Source: Bog-756 sp963756515 (GTDB lineage Bacteria > Actinomycetota > Acidimicrobiia > Acidimicrobiales > RAAP-2). Taken from it: DNA of 64,000 nucleotides. The notes under the pieces are model-generated. The model saw only the letters and a program-made list of their open reading frames with translations. It was not told the DNA's origin and searched no databases. The stretch covers positions 576,766-640,765 of the forward strand of contig CAVWNV010000002.1 in assembly GCA_963756515.1 (NCBI GenBank), given 5' to 3'. Positions 1 to 9,629 of this stretch are shown in pieces; the first letter of the stretch is position 1; each line of letters begins with the position of its first letter. Made by a program: the position numbers and the translations under genes.

Positions 1-453
1 TTCAACGTCATGCGCGGCTACTTCAACGACCCCGAGGCATCGGACGAGGCCGTCGACCGCGACGGCTGGCTCCACACCGGGGACATCGGGGTGATGGACG
101 AGGCCGGCAACCTGACCATCACCGACCGGCTCAAGGACATGTACGTGAGCGGGGGGTTCAACGTCTACCCGGCCGAGGTGGAGGCAGTCCTGCGCGGCCA
201 CCCGTCCGTGGCCCAGGTGGCGGTCATCGGGGTACCGGATCGACGTATGGGCGAGGTCGGTCTGGCCCTGGTCGTCCCGGTGGCCGGGACCGAGCCGGCC
301 GGATTGGAGGAGGCGATGGCCGCCTGGGCCCGGGAGCGCCTGGCCAACTACAAGGTCCCCGCGGCGGTGCGGTTGGTGGACGGATTTCCGGTCAACGCCA
401 GCGGCAAGGTGCTCAAACGCGAGCTGCGCCAGCAGTACGCCGACTCGCACTGA
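1..453 (+). CDS. Acyl-CoA synthetase (AMP-forming), C-terminal part
   Basis: This is the last 150 codons of an adenylate-forming ligase whose start lies left of the window; the frame is open from base 1. It would activate a fatty or aromatic acid to its acyl-CoA using ATP. Visible landmarks are HTGDIG (the acidic A8-type hinge region), GGFNVYPAEVE (C-terminal subdomain) and the conserved lysine in SGKVLKREL near the C-terminus. A zinc alcohol dehydrogenase follows after a 113-base gap. The substrate cannot be told from this fragment, but neighbouring P450 and acyl-CoA dehydrogenase genes suggest a lipid or isoprenoid acid. Confidence 0.9.
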   Translation, partial: FNVMRGYFNDPEASDEAVDRDGWLHTGDIGVMDEAGNLTITDRLKDMYVSGGFNVYPAEVEAVLRGHPSVAQVAVIGVPDRRMGEVGLALVVPVAGTEPAGLEEAMAAWARERLANYKVPAAVRLVDGFPVNASGKVLKRELRQQYADSH

Positions 454-476
454 TCCGGCCGACCGCCGGGACCGCA

Positions 477-512
<36 letters not shown>

Positions 513-566
513 TGAAACACTCGGATCGAACAAGCGACAAACCACAGCCAGAGAGGGAGGGATGCC

Positions 567-1673
567 ATGCGAGGCATCGTCTACACCGGTGAAGACGCCG
601 AGGTCACCGACCAGTTGGGGATCGGCGACCCCGGGCCTACCGAGGTGCGGGTGGCCATCGGCGCCGCCGGCGTCTGCCACAGCGACCTCTCGGTCATCAA
701 CGGCACCATCCCGTGGAAGGCACCTTCGGTGCTCGGTCACGAGGGTGCCGGGGTGGTCGAGGCGGTGGGATCGGAGGTCCGCTCGGTCAAGGTCGGTGAC
801 CACGTGGTCATCGCCACCTTGGCCAGCTGCGGGACGTGCCGGGCCTGCAGCACCGGTCATCCCACCTGGTGTGTGAAGACGCTCGGCAACGTGTCCCAGC
901 CCTTCACCTACAAGGGCGAGCCGGCGTCCAACTTCGCCGGAACCTCGGTGTTCACCGAGTCCACCATCGTCAAGGAAGTCCAGGCGGTCAAGATCTCGAA
1001 GGACGTTCCCATGACTTCGGCCTGCCTCATCGGCTGCGGTGTCCTCACCGGGGTGGGGTCGGTGTTCAACCGGGCCAAGGTCCAGGCCGGCGAGACCTCG
1101 GCCGTCTTCGGGGTGGGAGGTGTCGGGCTGAACGTGATCCAGGGCCTGCGGATCGCCGGGGCCAGCCGGATCATCGCCGTCGACACCCTGGCCTCCAAGG
1201 AGGACCTGGCCCGCCAGTTCGGAGCCACCCACTTCGTCGACGCCTCGTCCACCGACGCCGTGGCCGCCATCCGCGAGCTGGTGCCTCCGGGCCCGGACCG
1301 CGTGTCGGGCGCTCTGGGGTGGACCGGAGGCGTCAACTGGTCCTTCGACTGCGTCGGCCATCCGGCCGTCCTGCGCAACGCCCTCGACGTGCTCGACTGG
1401 GGTGGCAACGCCCTGGCCATCGGCATACCTCCGCAGGGCACCGAGGTCTCCGTGGACGTCAATGCCCTGGCTTACGTGGACCGTGGTCTTCTGGGCTGCC
1501 GGTACGGGTCGGCCCGTCCCCACCACGACATCCCCCTGATGGTCGAGCTGTACCTCTCCGGCCAGCTCATGCTGGACGAGCTCGTCACCGAGGAGCGACC
1601 CCTCGAGGGCTTCCGCGAGATCGTGGAGGACATGGAGGCGGGCAAGTTGGCCCGGGGCGTCCTCACGTTCTGA
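567..1673 (+). CDS. Zinc-dependent alcohol dehydrogenase (MDR family)
   Basis: A 368-residue medium-chain dehydrogenase that would oxidise an alcohol to an aldehyde or ketone with NAD(P). Catalytic zinc ligands are visible as C37 (GVCHSD), H58-E59 (GHEGAG) and C157 (CLIGCG). A structural-zinc lobe is present with C88, C91, C94 and C102. The nucleotide-binding motif GVGGVG is at 182-187. The length and four-cysteine lobe fit the class III or mycothiol/NDMA-dependent type of actinobacterial ADH. The start follows GAGGGAGGG at 552-560; an out-of-frame ATG at 562 is not used. It lies in a co-directional run with acyl-CoA synthetases and a P450, suggesting oxidation of a lipid-derived alcohol. Confidence 0.92.
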   Translation: MRGIVYTGEDAEVTDQLGIGDPGPTEVRVAIGAAGVCHSDLSVINGTIPWKAPSVLGHEGAGVVEAVGSEVRSVKVGDHVVIATLASCGTCRACSTGHPTWCVKTLGNVSQPFTYKGEPASNFAGTSVFTESTIVKEVQAVKISKDVPMTSACLIGCGVLTGVGSVFNRAKVQAGETSAVFGVGGVGLNVIQGLRIAGASRIIAVDTLASKEDLARQFGATHFVDASSTDAVAAIRELVPPGPDRVSGALGWTGGVNWSFDCVGHPAVLRNALDVLDWGGNALAIGIPPQGTEVSVDVNALAYVDRGLLGCRYGSARPHHDIPLMVELYLSGQLMLDELVTEERPLEGFREIVEDMEAGKLARGVLTF

Positions 1674-1751
1674 GGGACCCTCGCCGGACGTCCTCCCGAA
1701 CACCCCACGGTCGGTAGCGGCGCCGGGGGCCCTGTTACAGTCGGCCAAGAG

Positions 1752-3409
1752 ATGACGGCGCGTCAGATTGAGGGGGAGTTCGACACGGTGGTCGAGCTGC
1801 TCCGCGCCGCGGCGGCGATCAACGCCGACGTCGAGGCGTACGTGGAGCCGGCCACGGAGTCCTCGCCCCGGCGCTCGATCACCTTCGCCGGCTGGGACCG
1901 GGCCGCCGACGGCGTGGCCGGACTGTTCGACCGGCACGGGGTGACCCGCGGCTCGGTGGTGTGCCTCATGCTCCCCAGCTCGATCGACTACGTGGTCTGC
2001 TACGCGGCTGCGGCCCGTCTGGGCGCGGTGACCTCGGGGATCAATCTCCGGCTGGGGTCGGCCGAGGCCCGATCCATCCTGCAGCGCACCCTTCCCACCG
2101 TCACCGTGGTGGAGGACGGCGCCGCCCCACAGGCGGGCCGGTCCGGTGCGGTGCTGGAGCGTTCGACCGTGTGGAGGGCCACCGGCGGGGCGGCGCCGTC
2201 CCGATGGCCGAAACTGTCCCGACACGACCCGGTGGCTGTGGTCTGGACCAGCGGCACGTCCGGGCTGCCCAAAGGGGCGGTCTTCGACCATGCCAGCCTG
2301 GCGGCGGTGGCCGACGGGACCGACGTGCTGTCCGAGCCCGGCGACCGGCGGCTGTCCCCCTTGCCCTTCGCCCACGTGGGGTCGATGGCCCGTCCCTGGG
2401 ACGAGATCGCCAACGGGATCACCACGGTGATCACCCCCACCCCGTGGCGGGCCGCCGACGCGGTCCGCATCATGGAACAGGAGCGGATCACCGTGGCCCA
2501 GGGCGTGCCCACCCAGTGGTCCCTGGTGCTGGCCCTGCTGGCCCAACCCGGGCTGGACACGGCCGACGTCTCGGCGCTGAGGATCGCCGGCACCGGCGCC
2601 TCGAGGGTGCCGGCCGAACTGGTGGCGGCCATGCGGGAGCGGTTGGGCGTGCCGGTGGTGGTCCGCTACACCTCGACCGAGGCCTCGCTGGGCACGGGCA
2701 CCGTTCCCGGTGATCCCGACGAGGTGGTGGCGACGACCGTGGGACGACCGGTCCCCGGTGTGCAGCTGTCCATCGCCGACGAGGGCGGGCGGGTGGTGCC
2801 GGTCGGCGAGGTGGGCCGGGTGCGGCTGCGGTCGGCCGCGGTGATGCGTGGCTACTGGGGGGACCCCCGACCGGGCCGGGGGCCGACGGGGTGGTCTACG
2901 ACCGGGAGGCCACCCGGGCCGTGCTGGCCCACGACGGTTGGCTCACGACCGGCGACTTCGGCTTCACCGACGCCGACGGCTGCCTCCATCTGGTCGGACG
3001 GGTCAACGAGCTCTACATCCGGGGCGGCTACAACGTCTATCCCGCCGAGGTGGAGGCGGTGTTGGGCGGTCACCCCGGGGTGGCCCAGGTGGCGGTGGTC
3101 GGTGGTCCCGACCCGGTCCTGGGTGAGATCGGGGTGGCGTTCGTGGTGCCGTCCGGAGAAGTCCCGGCGGACGAGGAGGGACTGTTGGCCGGGCTCCGGG
3201 AACTGGCCCGCGCTTCGCTGGCCGACTATAAGGCCCCCGACCGGGTGGTGGTGGTGGACCACCTTCCCCTCACGCCCATGCTGAAGGTGGACAAGCGGAC
3301 CCTGCTGGAACGGGCCGCCCGGCTTCCCTCCCTCCGGCCCACCCCGGACCGCGCCGCCGGCTCGGCCCATGACCTACGACAACCCGCGAACGGAGCACGC
3401 GCCTCATGA
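1752..3409 (+). pseudogene. Acyl-CoA synthetase, frame broken by one base
   Basis: An adenylate-forming acyl-CoA ligase split into two frames. The first frame (from ATG 1752) carries the AMP-binding signature TSGTSGLPKG and ends normally with MRGYWGDP. The rest, with GWLTTGDFG, GGYNVYPAEVE and the C-terminal lysine region LKVDKRTLLE, continues in another frame from about 2870 to the stop at 3409. Adding one C to the C-run at 2864-2868 restores a continuous protein of about 552 residues, the usual family length. No other damage is visible, so this is either a recent frameshift or a homopolymer error. The gene end overlaps the next start by ATGA, which argues that the operon was recently intact. 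Confidence 0.85.
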
Positions 3410-4263
3410 CTGGACGATCCACACCTGCCGAGGGCGGGGTGACCGACGATCCCATCCGGATCGGCACCCTCCTCTTCACCCTGGTCGAGCCCCACCGCGG
3501 CCACCAGGTGGAGTACAACCGCTGGTACGAGCGTGACCACTTCTACGCCGGGTGCCAGATCGGCGCCTACAACTTCGCCGGGGCCCGCTTCGTGGCCACG
3601 GCACCACTGAAGGAGCTGCGCTACCCCGAGCCCGGCCCGGACGGGAGTCCGACGCCGTTGGTGGCCGATCCCCAGGTCGGCAGCTACCTGGGCCTCTACT
3701 TCGTCCTGGACGGCCACCACGACGAGTGGAACCGCTGGGCCGTCGATCAGGTCAACGTGCTCCACGCCGCCGGCCGCATGTACGACAAGCGGGACCACAT
3801 CCACACCGGTCTGTACCGCTACGAATGGGAGGAGCGGCGGGACCCGGACGGCGTTCCGGCCGAACTGACCCTCGACCACCGGTTCCCCGGCCTGGTCTCG
3901 GTCTTCGTGGAGCCCGGTGAGAGGGTGACGCTGGACCAGGTCGGCACCTGGTACCGCCAGGTCTACCTACCCTCGGTCCTCCCCGGTTCCGCCGTGGCCA
4001 CCGTGTTGGCCTTCAGCCCGCTCCCCCTGTTGGCCGACGCCCCCGGCGACGTTCCCCGATCGGAGACCCCCGACCAGCGCCTGCTCCTCCTGTGGTTCCT
4101 CGACGACGAACCCGCGGGCACGTGGGACGCGGCCTTCGCCGGTCAGGGCGCCGCCGTCGCCGACGCCGGGTTGGGGCGGGTGGTGTGGGCATCGCCCTTC
4201 CGATCGACGGTGCCGGGCACGGACACCTACACCGACCAGCTGTGGTCGACCCCGGCACCATGA
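3406..4263 (+). CDS. Conserved hypothetical protein of the catabolic operon
   Basis: A 285-residue protein I do not recognise by name. It has no signal peptide and no membrane segment. Two halves look loosely alike: each has a hydrophobic strand (TLLFTLVEP; GLVSVFVEP), a YNRWYERDH or TWYRQVYLP segment, and a later strand, which is reminiscent of tandem dimeric alpha-beta barrel (ferredoxin-like) domains. Histidines and tyrosines cluster in HDEWNRW and YDKRDHIHTG. It starts inside the stop of the preceding synthetase (ATGA) and its own stop overlaps the next synthetase start, so it is translationally coupled to both. A role in the same pathway is inferred from this coupling only. Confidence 0.75.
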   Translation: MTGRSTPAEGGVTDDPIRIGTLLFTLVEPHRGHQVEYNRWYERDHFYAGCQIGAYNFAGARFVATAPLKELRYPEPGPDGSPTPLVADPQVGSYLGLYFVLDGHHDEWNRWAVDQVNVLHAAGRMYDKRDHIHTGLYRYEWEERRDPDGVPAELTLDHRFPGLVSVFVEPGERVTLDQVGTWYRQVYLPSVLPGSAVATVLAFSPLPLLADAPGDVPRSETPDQRLLLLWFLDDEPAGTWDAAFAGQGAAVADAGLGRVVWASPFRSTVPGTDTYTDQLWSTPAP

Positions 4264-5912
4264 CGGACTTCGTCGAAGATCTGGCCGCCCGGACCGCCGC
4301 CCGCGGTTGGGTCGGCGGGTCGAGCCTGTGGGAGGTCATCGACCGACGGGCCGAGGCCACTCCCGATGCGGTCCTGGCCCACGAGGACACCGGCGCCGAG
4401 CTGACGTTCGCGCAGTACCGCCAGGCCTGTCTCCGGGCTGCGGCCGGTCTGTCCGGCGACTACGGCGTCGGCCGGGACACCGGGGTGAGCTGGGAGCTCC
4501 CCACCTGGAACGAGTCGCTGGTGCTGGTGGGCGCGTTGGCCCGGCTGGGGGCGCGCCAGAATCCCCTCATCCCCATCTACCGCGGCCGCGAGGTGGGATT
4601 CATCACCGAGCAGAGCCATGCCAGTCTGCTCATCGTGCCGACCGTCTACCGCGGCTTCGACTTCGAGGCCATGGCCGTGGACATCGCTTCCCAGCGCCAG
4701 GGGCTCGACGTCCTGGTGGTGGACCGGCGCCTGCCCGACGCAGACCCGTCCGCGCTGCCCGACGTGGAGGCTCCGCCGGCGACGGCGGCCGACGCCCCCA
4801 TCCGCTGGCTGTTCTACACATCAGGGACCACGGCCGATCCCAAGGGAGCGCCCCACACCGATCTCACCGTGATGGCGTCGGCCCTGGCCATGGCCGAATG
4901 CCTCGACATCCGGGCCGACGACGTCTCCGCCCTGATCTTCCCGTTCACCCACATCGGGGGTATCGGTTGGCTCATGGCCGCGCTGTTCACCGGCTGCACA
5001 CTGTTGACCACCGAGGCGTTCGACCCGGTCACCACGCCCGGGTTCCTGGCCGCCAACGATGTCACCCTGGCCGGCTCGGGCACGCCGTTCCACCTGGCCT
5101 ACCTGGCTGCCCAGCGGGCCGGCGCGGGGCCGTCGATCTTTCCGCACATCCGTTCCTATCCCGGTGGCGGTGCGCCCAAGCCGCCGCAGCTCCATCACGA
5201 CCTGAAGCGTGAGATCGGGGGAGTGGGGATCGTGTCCGGGTACGGACTCACCGAAGCTCCCATCGTGGTGATGGCCACCACCCATGACCCCGACGACAAG
5301 CTGGCCCAGACGGAGGGACGGCCGACACCGGGCGTGGACCTGATCGTGGTCGGGCTCGACGGCCGCCGGGCCGGACCGGGCCAGGAGGGGGAGATCCGCC
5401 TGAAGGGCCCCCAGGTCATCCGGGGCTACCTCGACTCCGCCCTCGACGCCGACGCCTTCGATGAGGACGGGTACTTCCGCAGCGGCGACCTGGGCATCGT
5501 CGACACCGACGGCTACGTGACCATCACCGGTCGGCTGAAGGACGTGATCATCCGGAACGGGGAGAACATCTCGGCCAAGGAGGTCGAGGACCTCCTGTAC
5601 AGCCATCCGGCCGTGGCCGACGTGGCCGTCATCGGCCTTCCTCATCCGAAGACCGGCGAACGGGCGTGTGCCGTGGTGGCCGTCAAGGACGGCCAGGCCC
5701 TGACGTTCGAGGCGATGGTGGCCTACCTCAAGGAGCAGGGGCTCCGGGTGCAGGCGGTGCCCGAGCAGCTCGAGGTGGTGGACACGGTGCCCCGCAATCC
5801 GGCCGGAAAGATCCTCAAGCACACCCTGCGGGAGCGGTTCGCGCCGGCCCCGCCGACCCAGACACCGACAAAGACATCGACCCAGACACCGACAACCGGG
5901 AGCACGCCATGA
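4260..5912 (+). CDS. Acyl-CoA synthetase (AMP-forming)
   Basis: A 550-residue adenylate-forming ligase of full family length. The AMP-binding motif appears as YTSGTTADPKGAPH, the second core motif as YGLTEAP, the hinge as YFRSGDLG and the C-terminal catalytic lysine in NPAGKILKHTLRER. It would make an acyl-CoA from a carboxylic acid, ATP and CoA in the cytoplasm. The start at 4260 is chosen because ATGA overlaps the upstream stop; an open frame further upstream lies inside the previous gene. The C-terminus is a short TP-rich tail (TQTPTKTSTQTPTTGSTP), unusual for the family. It is coupled by ATGA to the following dehydrogenase. Confidence 0.9.
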   Translation: MTDFVEDLAARTAARGWVGGSSLWEVIDRRAEATPDAVLAHEDTGAELTFAQYRQACLRAAAGLSGDYGVGRDTGVSWELPTWNESLVLVGALARLGARQNPLIPIYRGREVGFITEQSHASLLIVPTVYRGFDFEAMAVDIASQRQGLDVLVVDRRLPDADPSALPDVEAPPATAADAPIRWLFYTSGTTADPKGAPHTDLTVMASALAMAECLDIRADDVSALIFPFTHIGGIGWLMAALFTGCTLLTTEAFDPVTTPGFLAANDVTLAGSGTPFHLAYLAAQRAGAGPSIFPHIRSYPGGGAPKPPQLHHDLKREIGGVGIVSGYGLTEAPIVVMATTHDPDDKLAQTEGRPTPGVDLIVVGLDGRRAGPGQEGEIRLKGPQVIRGYLDSALDADAFDEDGYFRSGDLGIVDTDGYVTITGRLKDVIIRNGENISAKEVEDLLYSHPAVADVAVIGLPHPKTGERACAVVAVKDGQALTFEAMVAYLKEQGLRVQAVPEQLEVVDTVPRNPAGKILKHTLRERFAPAPPTQTPTKTSTQTPTTGSTP

Positions 5913-6739
5913 GTCCGATCCAACGGGTAACGCTGGGGCAAGGGGGGACCGAGCACGACGCCGCCGACGCCTCCATCCGCTCCTTCACCGGGCGTCGGTT
6001 CGTCGGCAAGGTGGCGGTGGTCACCGGGGCCGGCTCGGGTATCGGTCGGGCGGTGGCCGTCCGACTGGCCGAGGAGGGTGCCGCGGTGGCGGCGCTCGAC
6101 GTGGCCGAGGACAACCTGGCCGTCACGGTCGAGGGCATCATCGGCGCCGGGGGCACGGCCGGCTCGTTCCGGTGCGACGTGACGTCGGAGTCATCGGTCG
6201 ACGGGACGGTGCAGGCGGTGGTCGAGCAGCTCGGGCCCCCCACCGTGGTGTGCAACGTGGCCGGCATCGGTGGTTTCTACCGGACCGAAGAGATGCCGCT
6301 GGAACGTTGGGAGCAGATTCTGGCCGTCAACCTGACCGGGCCGTTCCTGGTCTGTCGGGCCACGTTGCCCCACCTGCTCGACCACGGTGGTTCCATCGTC
6401 AACGTGGCGTCGAACACCGCCCTCATGGGCCAGTCGTACTCGGCCGCCTACTGTGCTTCCAAGGCCGGGCTCCTGATGTTCTCGAAGGCGCTGGCGGCCG
6501 AGTACCTGTCCCGCGGGGTGCGGGTCAACGTGGTCGCCCCCGGTGGCGTCGACACCCCACTGATGGGAAGGTTCGAGCTGCCCGAGGGGGCGGACTTCAA
6601 GGAGCTCAGCAAGATCATGACGCCGTTGGGGTTCTCCACCCCGGCCGAGATCGCCGCCTCGGTGGCCTTCATCGCCTCAGACGAGTCGTCGTACACCACC
6701 GGGTCGGTCCTGTCCGTCGACGGAGGACTGACCATCTGA
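5909..6739 (+). CDS. Short-chain dehydrogenase/reductase (SDR)
   Basis: A 276-residue classical SDR preceded by a 30-residue extra N-terminus. The cofactor motif TGAGSGIGRA, the structural CNVAG motif (NNAG variant with Cys), the catalytic serine in NVASNT and the active-site YCASK are all present, and the C-terminus ends in the typical SVDGG. It would interconvert a hydroxyl and a keto group on a lipid, steroid or acyl-CoA substrate with NAD(P). The start overlaps the synthetase stop (ATGA). The P450 gene follows after 112 bases. The substrate is unknown; the operon context suggests oxidation of a ring or side-chain alcohol. Confidence 0.9.
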   Translation: MSPIQRVTLGQGGTEHDAADASIRSFTGRRFVGKVAVVTGAGSGIGRAVAVRLAEEGAAVAALDVAEDNLAVTVEGIIGAGGTAGSFRCDVTSESSVDGTVQAVVEQLGPPTVVCNVAGIGGFYRTEEMPLERWEQILAVNLTGPFLVCRATLPHLLDHGGSIVNVASNTALMGQSYSAAYCASKAGLLMFSKALAAEYLSRGVRVNVVAPGGVDTPLMGRFELPEGADFKELSKIMTPLGFSTPAEIAASVAFIASDESSYTTGSVLSVDGGLTI

Positions 6740-6851
6740 CGACGGGGGCCCGCCGCCGGCCTCCGTCGGCCCGCTCGGGGACGGAGCGGGCGCCATGCCA
6801 GACTGTCGGACGCGGCTCGGGCGGGTCGCAACGACTGGCTCGAGGAGCCCC

Positions 6852-8051
6852 ATGACCGAAGCAGCCCCGGTATCGAGTTGGGACACCGACTTCGACGTCC
6901 TCAGCCCCGAGTATGTGCGGGACCCGTTCGCGATCTGGGACGAACTGCGGGCGTCGTGCCCGGTGGCCCACACCGACCGGCGGGGCAGCACGTGGCTCCC
7001 GACCCGGTACCGCGACGTCGTCGACCTGGCCCATGACATCGAGCACTTCAGCTCGACCGAGATCGCCGTCATACCCTTCGCCGGCGAGCGCCCCGACGAG
7101 CCGGTGCTCCAGTACGGGCTCCCTCCCATTTCGGCCGATCCGCCCCTCCACACCTGGACCAGGCGGCTGCTGCTTCCGTGGTTCTCGCACCGGCGGGTGC
7201 AGGGGTACGAGCCGATGACCCGCGCCCTGTGCTCGGGGCTCGTCGACGGCTTCCTCGGCGACGGACGGGCCGACGCCGCCGGTGACTACGCCCAGCAGAT
7301 CCCGGTCCGTGTGATCGCGGCCATCCTCGGCGTCCCCCAGTCGCTGTCGGACAGCTTCACCGGATGGGTCCGGGACGTGCTGGAGTTCGCCGACGACCCG
7401 GACCGCCGTCAGCACGGGGCCCAGGGCCTGATCGAATTCTTCGTGCGGGAGGTGGAGCGGCGGAAGACCGAGCCCGGCGACGACCTGCTCAGCGACCTGC
7501 TCCACAGCCAGTTCGACGGCGCCCCGGTGGAGGAGAGTGTGGTGCTGGGTGTGGCCGCCCTGGTTCTCATCGCCGGGGTCGACACCACCTGGAGCGCCAT
7601 CGGGTCGTCGCTGTGGCACCTGGCCACCCACCCCGAGGACCGGCAGCGCCTGGTCTCGGATCCGAGCGCCATGCCCCTGGCCGTCGAGGAGCTGCTGCGG
7701 GCCTATTCGCCGGTGACCATGGCCCGCGTCGTCACCGAGGATATCGAGTTCGAGGGGTGCACGATGAAGGCCGGCGACAAGGTGCTGATGAACTTCCCGG
7801 CGGCCAACCGCGACCCCGATGTGTTCGAGGACGCCGACCGGGTGATGCTGGACCGGGAGCTCAACCGCCACGTGGCCTTCGGGTCGGGGATCCACCGGTG
7901 CGCCGGATCCAATCTGGCCCGCATGGAGTTGCGGGTGGCCATCGAGGAGTGGCTCCGGCGGATACCCGAGTTCCGTCTGGCCGGAGACGAGGTGACCTGG
8001 GCCGGTGGCCAGGTGCGGGGTCCGCGGCAGCTGCCGGTGGCCTTCCCGTGA
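6852..8051 (+). CDS. Cytochrome P450
   Basis: A 399-residue soluble bacterial P450. The I-helix oxygen-activation motif AGVDTT is at 241-246, the K-helix ExxR is E280-R283, and the heme loop FGSGIHRCAG places the axial thiolate at C350. It would hydroxylate a hydrophobic substrate, taking electrons from the ferredoxin encoded immediately downstream. The start MTEAAPV at 6852 is chosen because GAGGAG lies just upstream; an in-frame start at 6795 would add an uncharacteristic N-terminus. The pairing with synthetases, an SDR and FadE28/29-like dehydrogenases nearby suggests terminal or ring hydroxylation of a sterol or terpenoid. Which CYP family it belongs to cannot be assigned by eye. Confidence 0.95.
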   Translation: MTEAAPVSSWDTDFDVLSPEYVRDPFAIWDELRASCPVAHTDRRGSTWLPTRYRDVVDLAHDIEHFSSTEIAVIPFAGERPDEPVLQYGLPPISADPPLHTWTRRLLLPWFSHRRVQGYEPMTRALCSGLVDGFLGDGRADAAGDYAQQIPVRVIAAILGVPQSLSDSFTGWVRDVLEFADDPDRRQHGAQGLIEFFVREVERRKTEPGDDLLSDLLHSQFDGAPVEESVVLGVAALVLIAGVDTTWSAIGSSLWHLATHPEDRQRLVSDPSAMPLAVEELLRAYSPVTMARVVTEDIEFEGCTMKAGDKVLMNFPAANRDPDVFEDADRVMLDRELNRHVAFGSGIHRCAGSNLARMELRVAIEEWLRRIPEFRLAGDEVTWAGGQVRGPRQLPVAFP

Positions 8052-8245
8052 GGATCCGGGTGGATCCGGATCGGTGTCAGGGCCACGCCCGTTGCTACGG
8101 CCTGGCCCCCGAACTCTTCGATGTGGACGACTACGGACTGTCCACCGCGGTGGGGGACGGTACGGTGCCACCCGGTCTCGAGGACCGGGCCCGACTGGCC
8201 ATCGCCAACTGCCCCGAGTACGCCGTCGTGGAGATCGCCGAGTGA
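8048..8245 (+). CDS. [3Fe-4S] ferredoxin, P450 partner
   Basis: A 65-residue ferredoxin starting with GTG inside the P450 stop (GTGA overlap). Cluster ligands are C10, C16 and C55 (in ANCPEYAV), with H13 at the position where a fourth cysteine would sit in 4Fe-4S proteins. This is the usual pattern of actinobacterial P450-linked 3Fe-4S ferredoxins. It would carry single electrons from a ferredoxin reductase, not found in this window, to the P450. The overlap implies a fixed expression ratio. It is the last gene of the forward operon; a convergent thiolase ends 30 bases away. Confidence 0.93.
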   Translation: MRIRVDPDRCQGHARCYGLAPELFDVDDYGLSTAVGDGTVPPGLEDRARLAIANCPEYAVVEIAE

Positions 8246-8274
8246 TCCCACGCCGGTGAGCCGGCCCCGGAGCG

Positions 8275-9483
8275 CTACGACAGCCGCTCGACCACCATGG
8301 CCATCCCCTGGCCGCCCCCCACGCACATCGATTCGAGGCCGAAGGTCTTGCCGGTGTCTTCGAGGGCGTTCAGCAGCGTGGTCATGATGCGGGCCCCGGT
8401 CTGGCCGAACGGGTGACCGAGGGCGATGGCCCCGCCCTTCACGTTCAGTTTGTCGTAGCTGATGCCCAGCTCCTTGGCCGACGGCACCACCTGGGCCGCG
8501 AAGGCCTCATTGATCTCGACCAGGTCGATGTCGTCGATGGTCATGCCGGCCCGGGCCAGGGTCTGGCGGATGGCGTCGACCGGCCCGAGGCCCATGATCT
8601 CCGGGTTCAGGCCGGACACCCCGCTGGCCACCACGCGGGCCAGGGGGGTGATGCCGAGCTCGCCGGCCCTGGTGTCGCTCATCACGATCACCGCCGCGGC
8701 CCCGTCGTTGAGCGGGCAGGCGTTGCCGGCGGTCACCGTGCCGCCCTCACGGAACACCGGCTGCAGCGTGGCCAACTTCTCGAGGGTGGTGCCGGGTCGG
8801 GGCCCGTCGTCCTTGGTCACCACGGCACCGCTCGGGGTGGTGACCGGAATGATCTCCCGCTCGAAGAAGCCGGCCTCCTGGGCGGCGACGGCGCGGTGCT
8901 GGGACTGGACGGCGAACTCGTCCTGCTCCTCTCGGCTGACCTTCTTGAACTCGGCCACGTTCTCGGCCGTCTGGCCCATGGCGATGTAGACGTCGGGCAA
9001 CGAACCCGCCAACGGCGTCCACGGCGCGCCGGCCGCCGGGGTCCGGGCCACGGTGCGGGCCTCGGCGTCGGCGAAGTGGGGGTTGTGCGGGCCGGTGTCG
9101 GCCGCGCCGTACTGGTACCGGCTGACCGTCTCGACCCCGGCGGCGATGAAGACGTCACCTTCGCCGGCCCGGATGGCGTGAGCCGCCATGCGGATGGTCT
9201 GCAGGGACGAGGAGCAGTAGCGGTTGACGGTCACGCCCGGCACGTCCGGTAGCCCGGCCAGGATGGCCGCCACCCGCCCGACGTTGTAGCCGGCCTCGCC
9301 GCCGGGCTGACCCGAGCCCATGAGGACGTCCTCGACCGAGTGCGGGTCGAGCTGGGGCACCTTGGCCAACACCTCGCGGATGACCAGGGCGGCCAGATCG
9401 TCGGGGCGGCACTCCACCAACGATCCCTTGTTGGCCCGACCGATCGGGGTCCGGCCGGTGGCGACGATGACTGCTTCGGGCAT
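8275..9483 (-). CDS. Thiolase (acetyl-CoA acetyltransferase family)
   Basis: A 402-residue thiolase with the complete catalytic set: nucleophile C90 in VNRYCSSSLQ, the NEAFA loop, the histidine in GGAIALGHPFG and the second cysteine in ESMCVGGGQG. It would cleave a 3-ketoacyl-CoA to acetyl-CoA or propionyl-CoA plus a shortened acyl-CoA, the last step of beta-oxidation. It reads towards the P450 operon and away from the acyl-CoA dehydrogenase pair, sharing a 446-base divergent promoter region with them. FadA5-like side-chain thiolases sit near FadE28/29 in mycobacteria, but this sequence has an NRYCSSS active-site segment, so equivalence to FadA5 is not claimed. Confidence 0.93.
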   Translation of the reverse strand: MPEAVIVATGRTPIGRANKGSLVECRPDDLAALVIREVLAKVPQLDPHSVEDVLMGSGQPGGEAGYNVGRVAAILAGLPDVPGVTVNRYCSSSLQTIRMAAHAIRAGEGDVFIAAGVETVSRYQYGAADTGPHNPHFADAEARTVARTPAAGAPWTPLAGSLPDVYIAMGQTAENVAEFKKVSREEQDEFAVQSQHRAVAAQEAGFFEREIIPVTTPSGAVVTKDDGPRPGTTLEKLATLQPVFREGGTVTAGNACPLNDGAAAVIVMSDTRAGELGITPLARVVASGVSGLNPEIMGLGPVDAIRQTLARAGMTIDDIDLVEINEAFAAQVVPSAKELGISYDKLNVKGGAIALGHPFGQTGARIMTTLLNALEDTGKTFGLESMCVGGGQGMAMVVERLS

Positions 9484-9629
9484 GGGATGCTCCTCGGGAC
9501 TCGGCGGCGCGCCGCCGGTGGATGTGTGGTGTTCGCTTGCGGTGGGCCTGGTGTCTGCTGTGTGTGGGCGGCCGGGCGGGCGGATGTGGGACTGGCCCGG
9601 GGCGTACCGCCCGGGTTCCGGTGGCCAAC

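Noticed and set aside
2864..2868. Two separate genes for adenylation and C-terminal domains
   Set aside because: The second frame has no ribosome binding site, and the two parts join exactly at the expected domain position with one added base.
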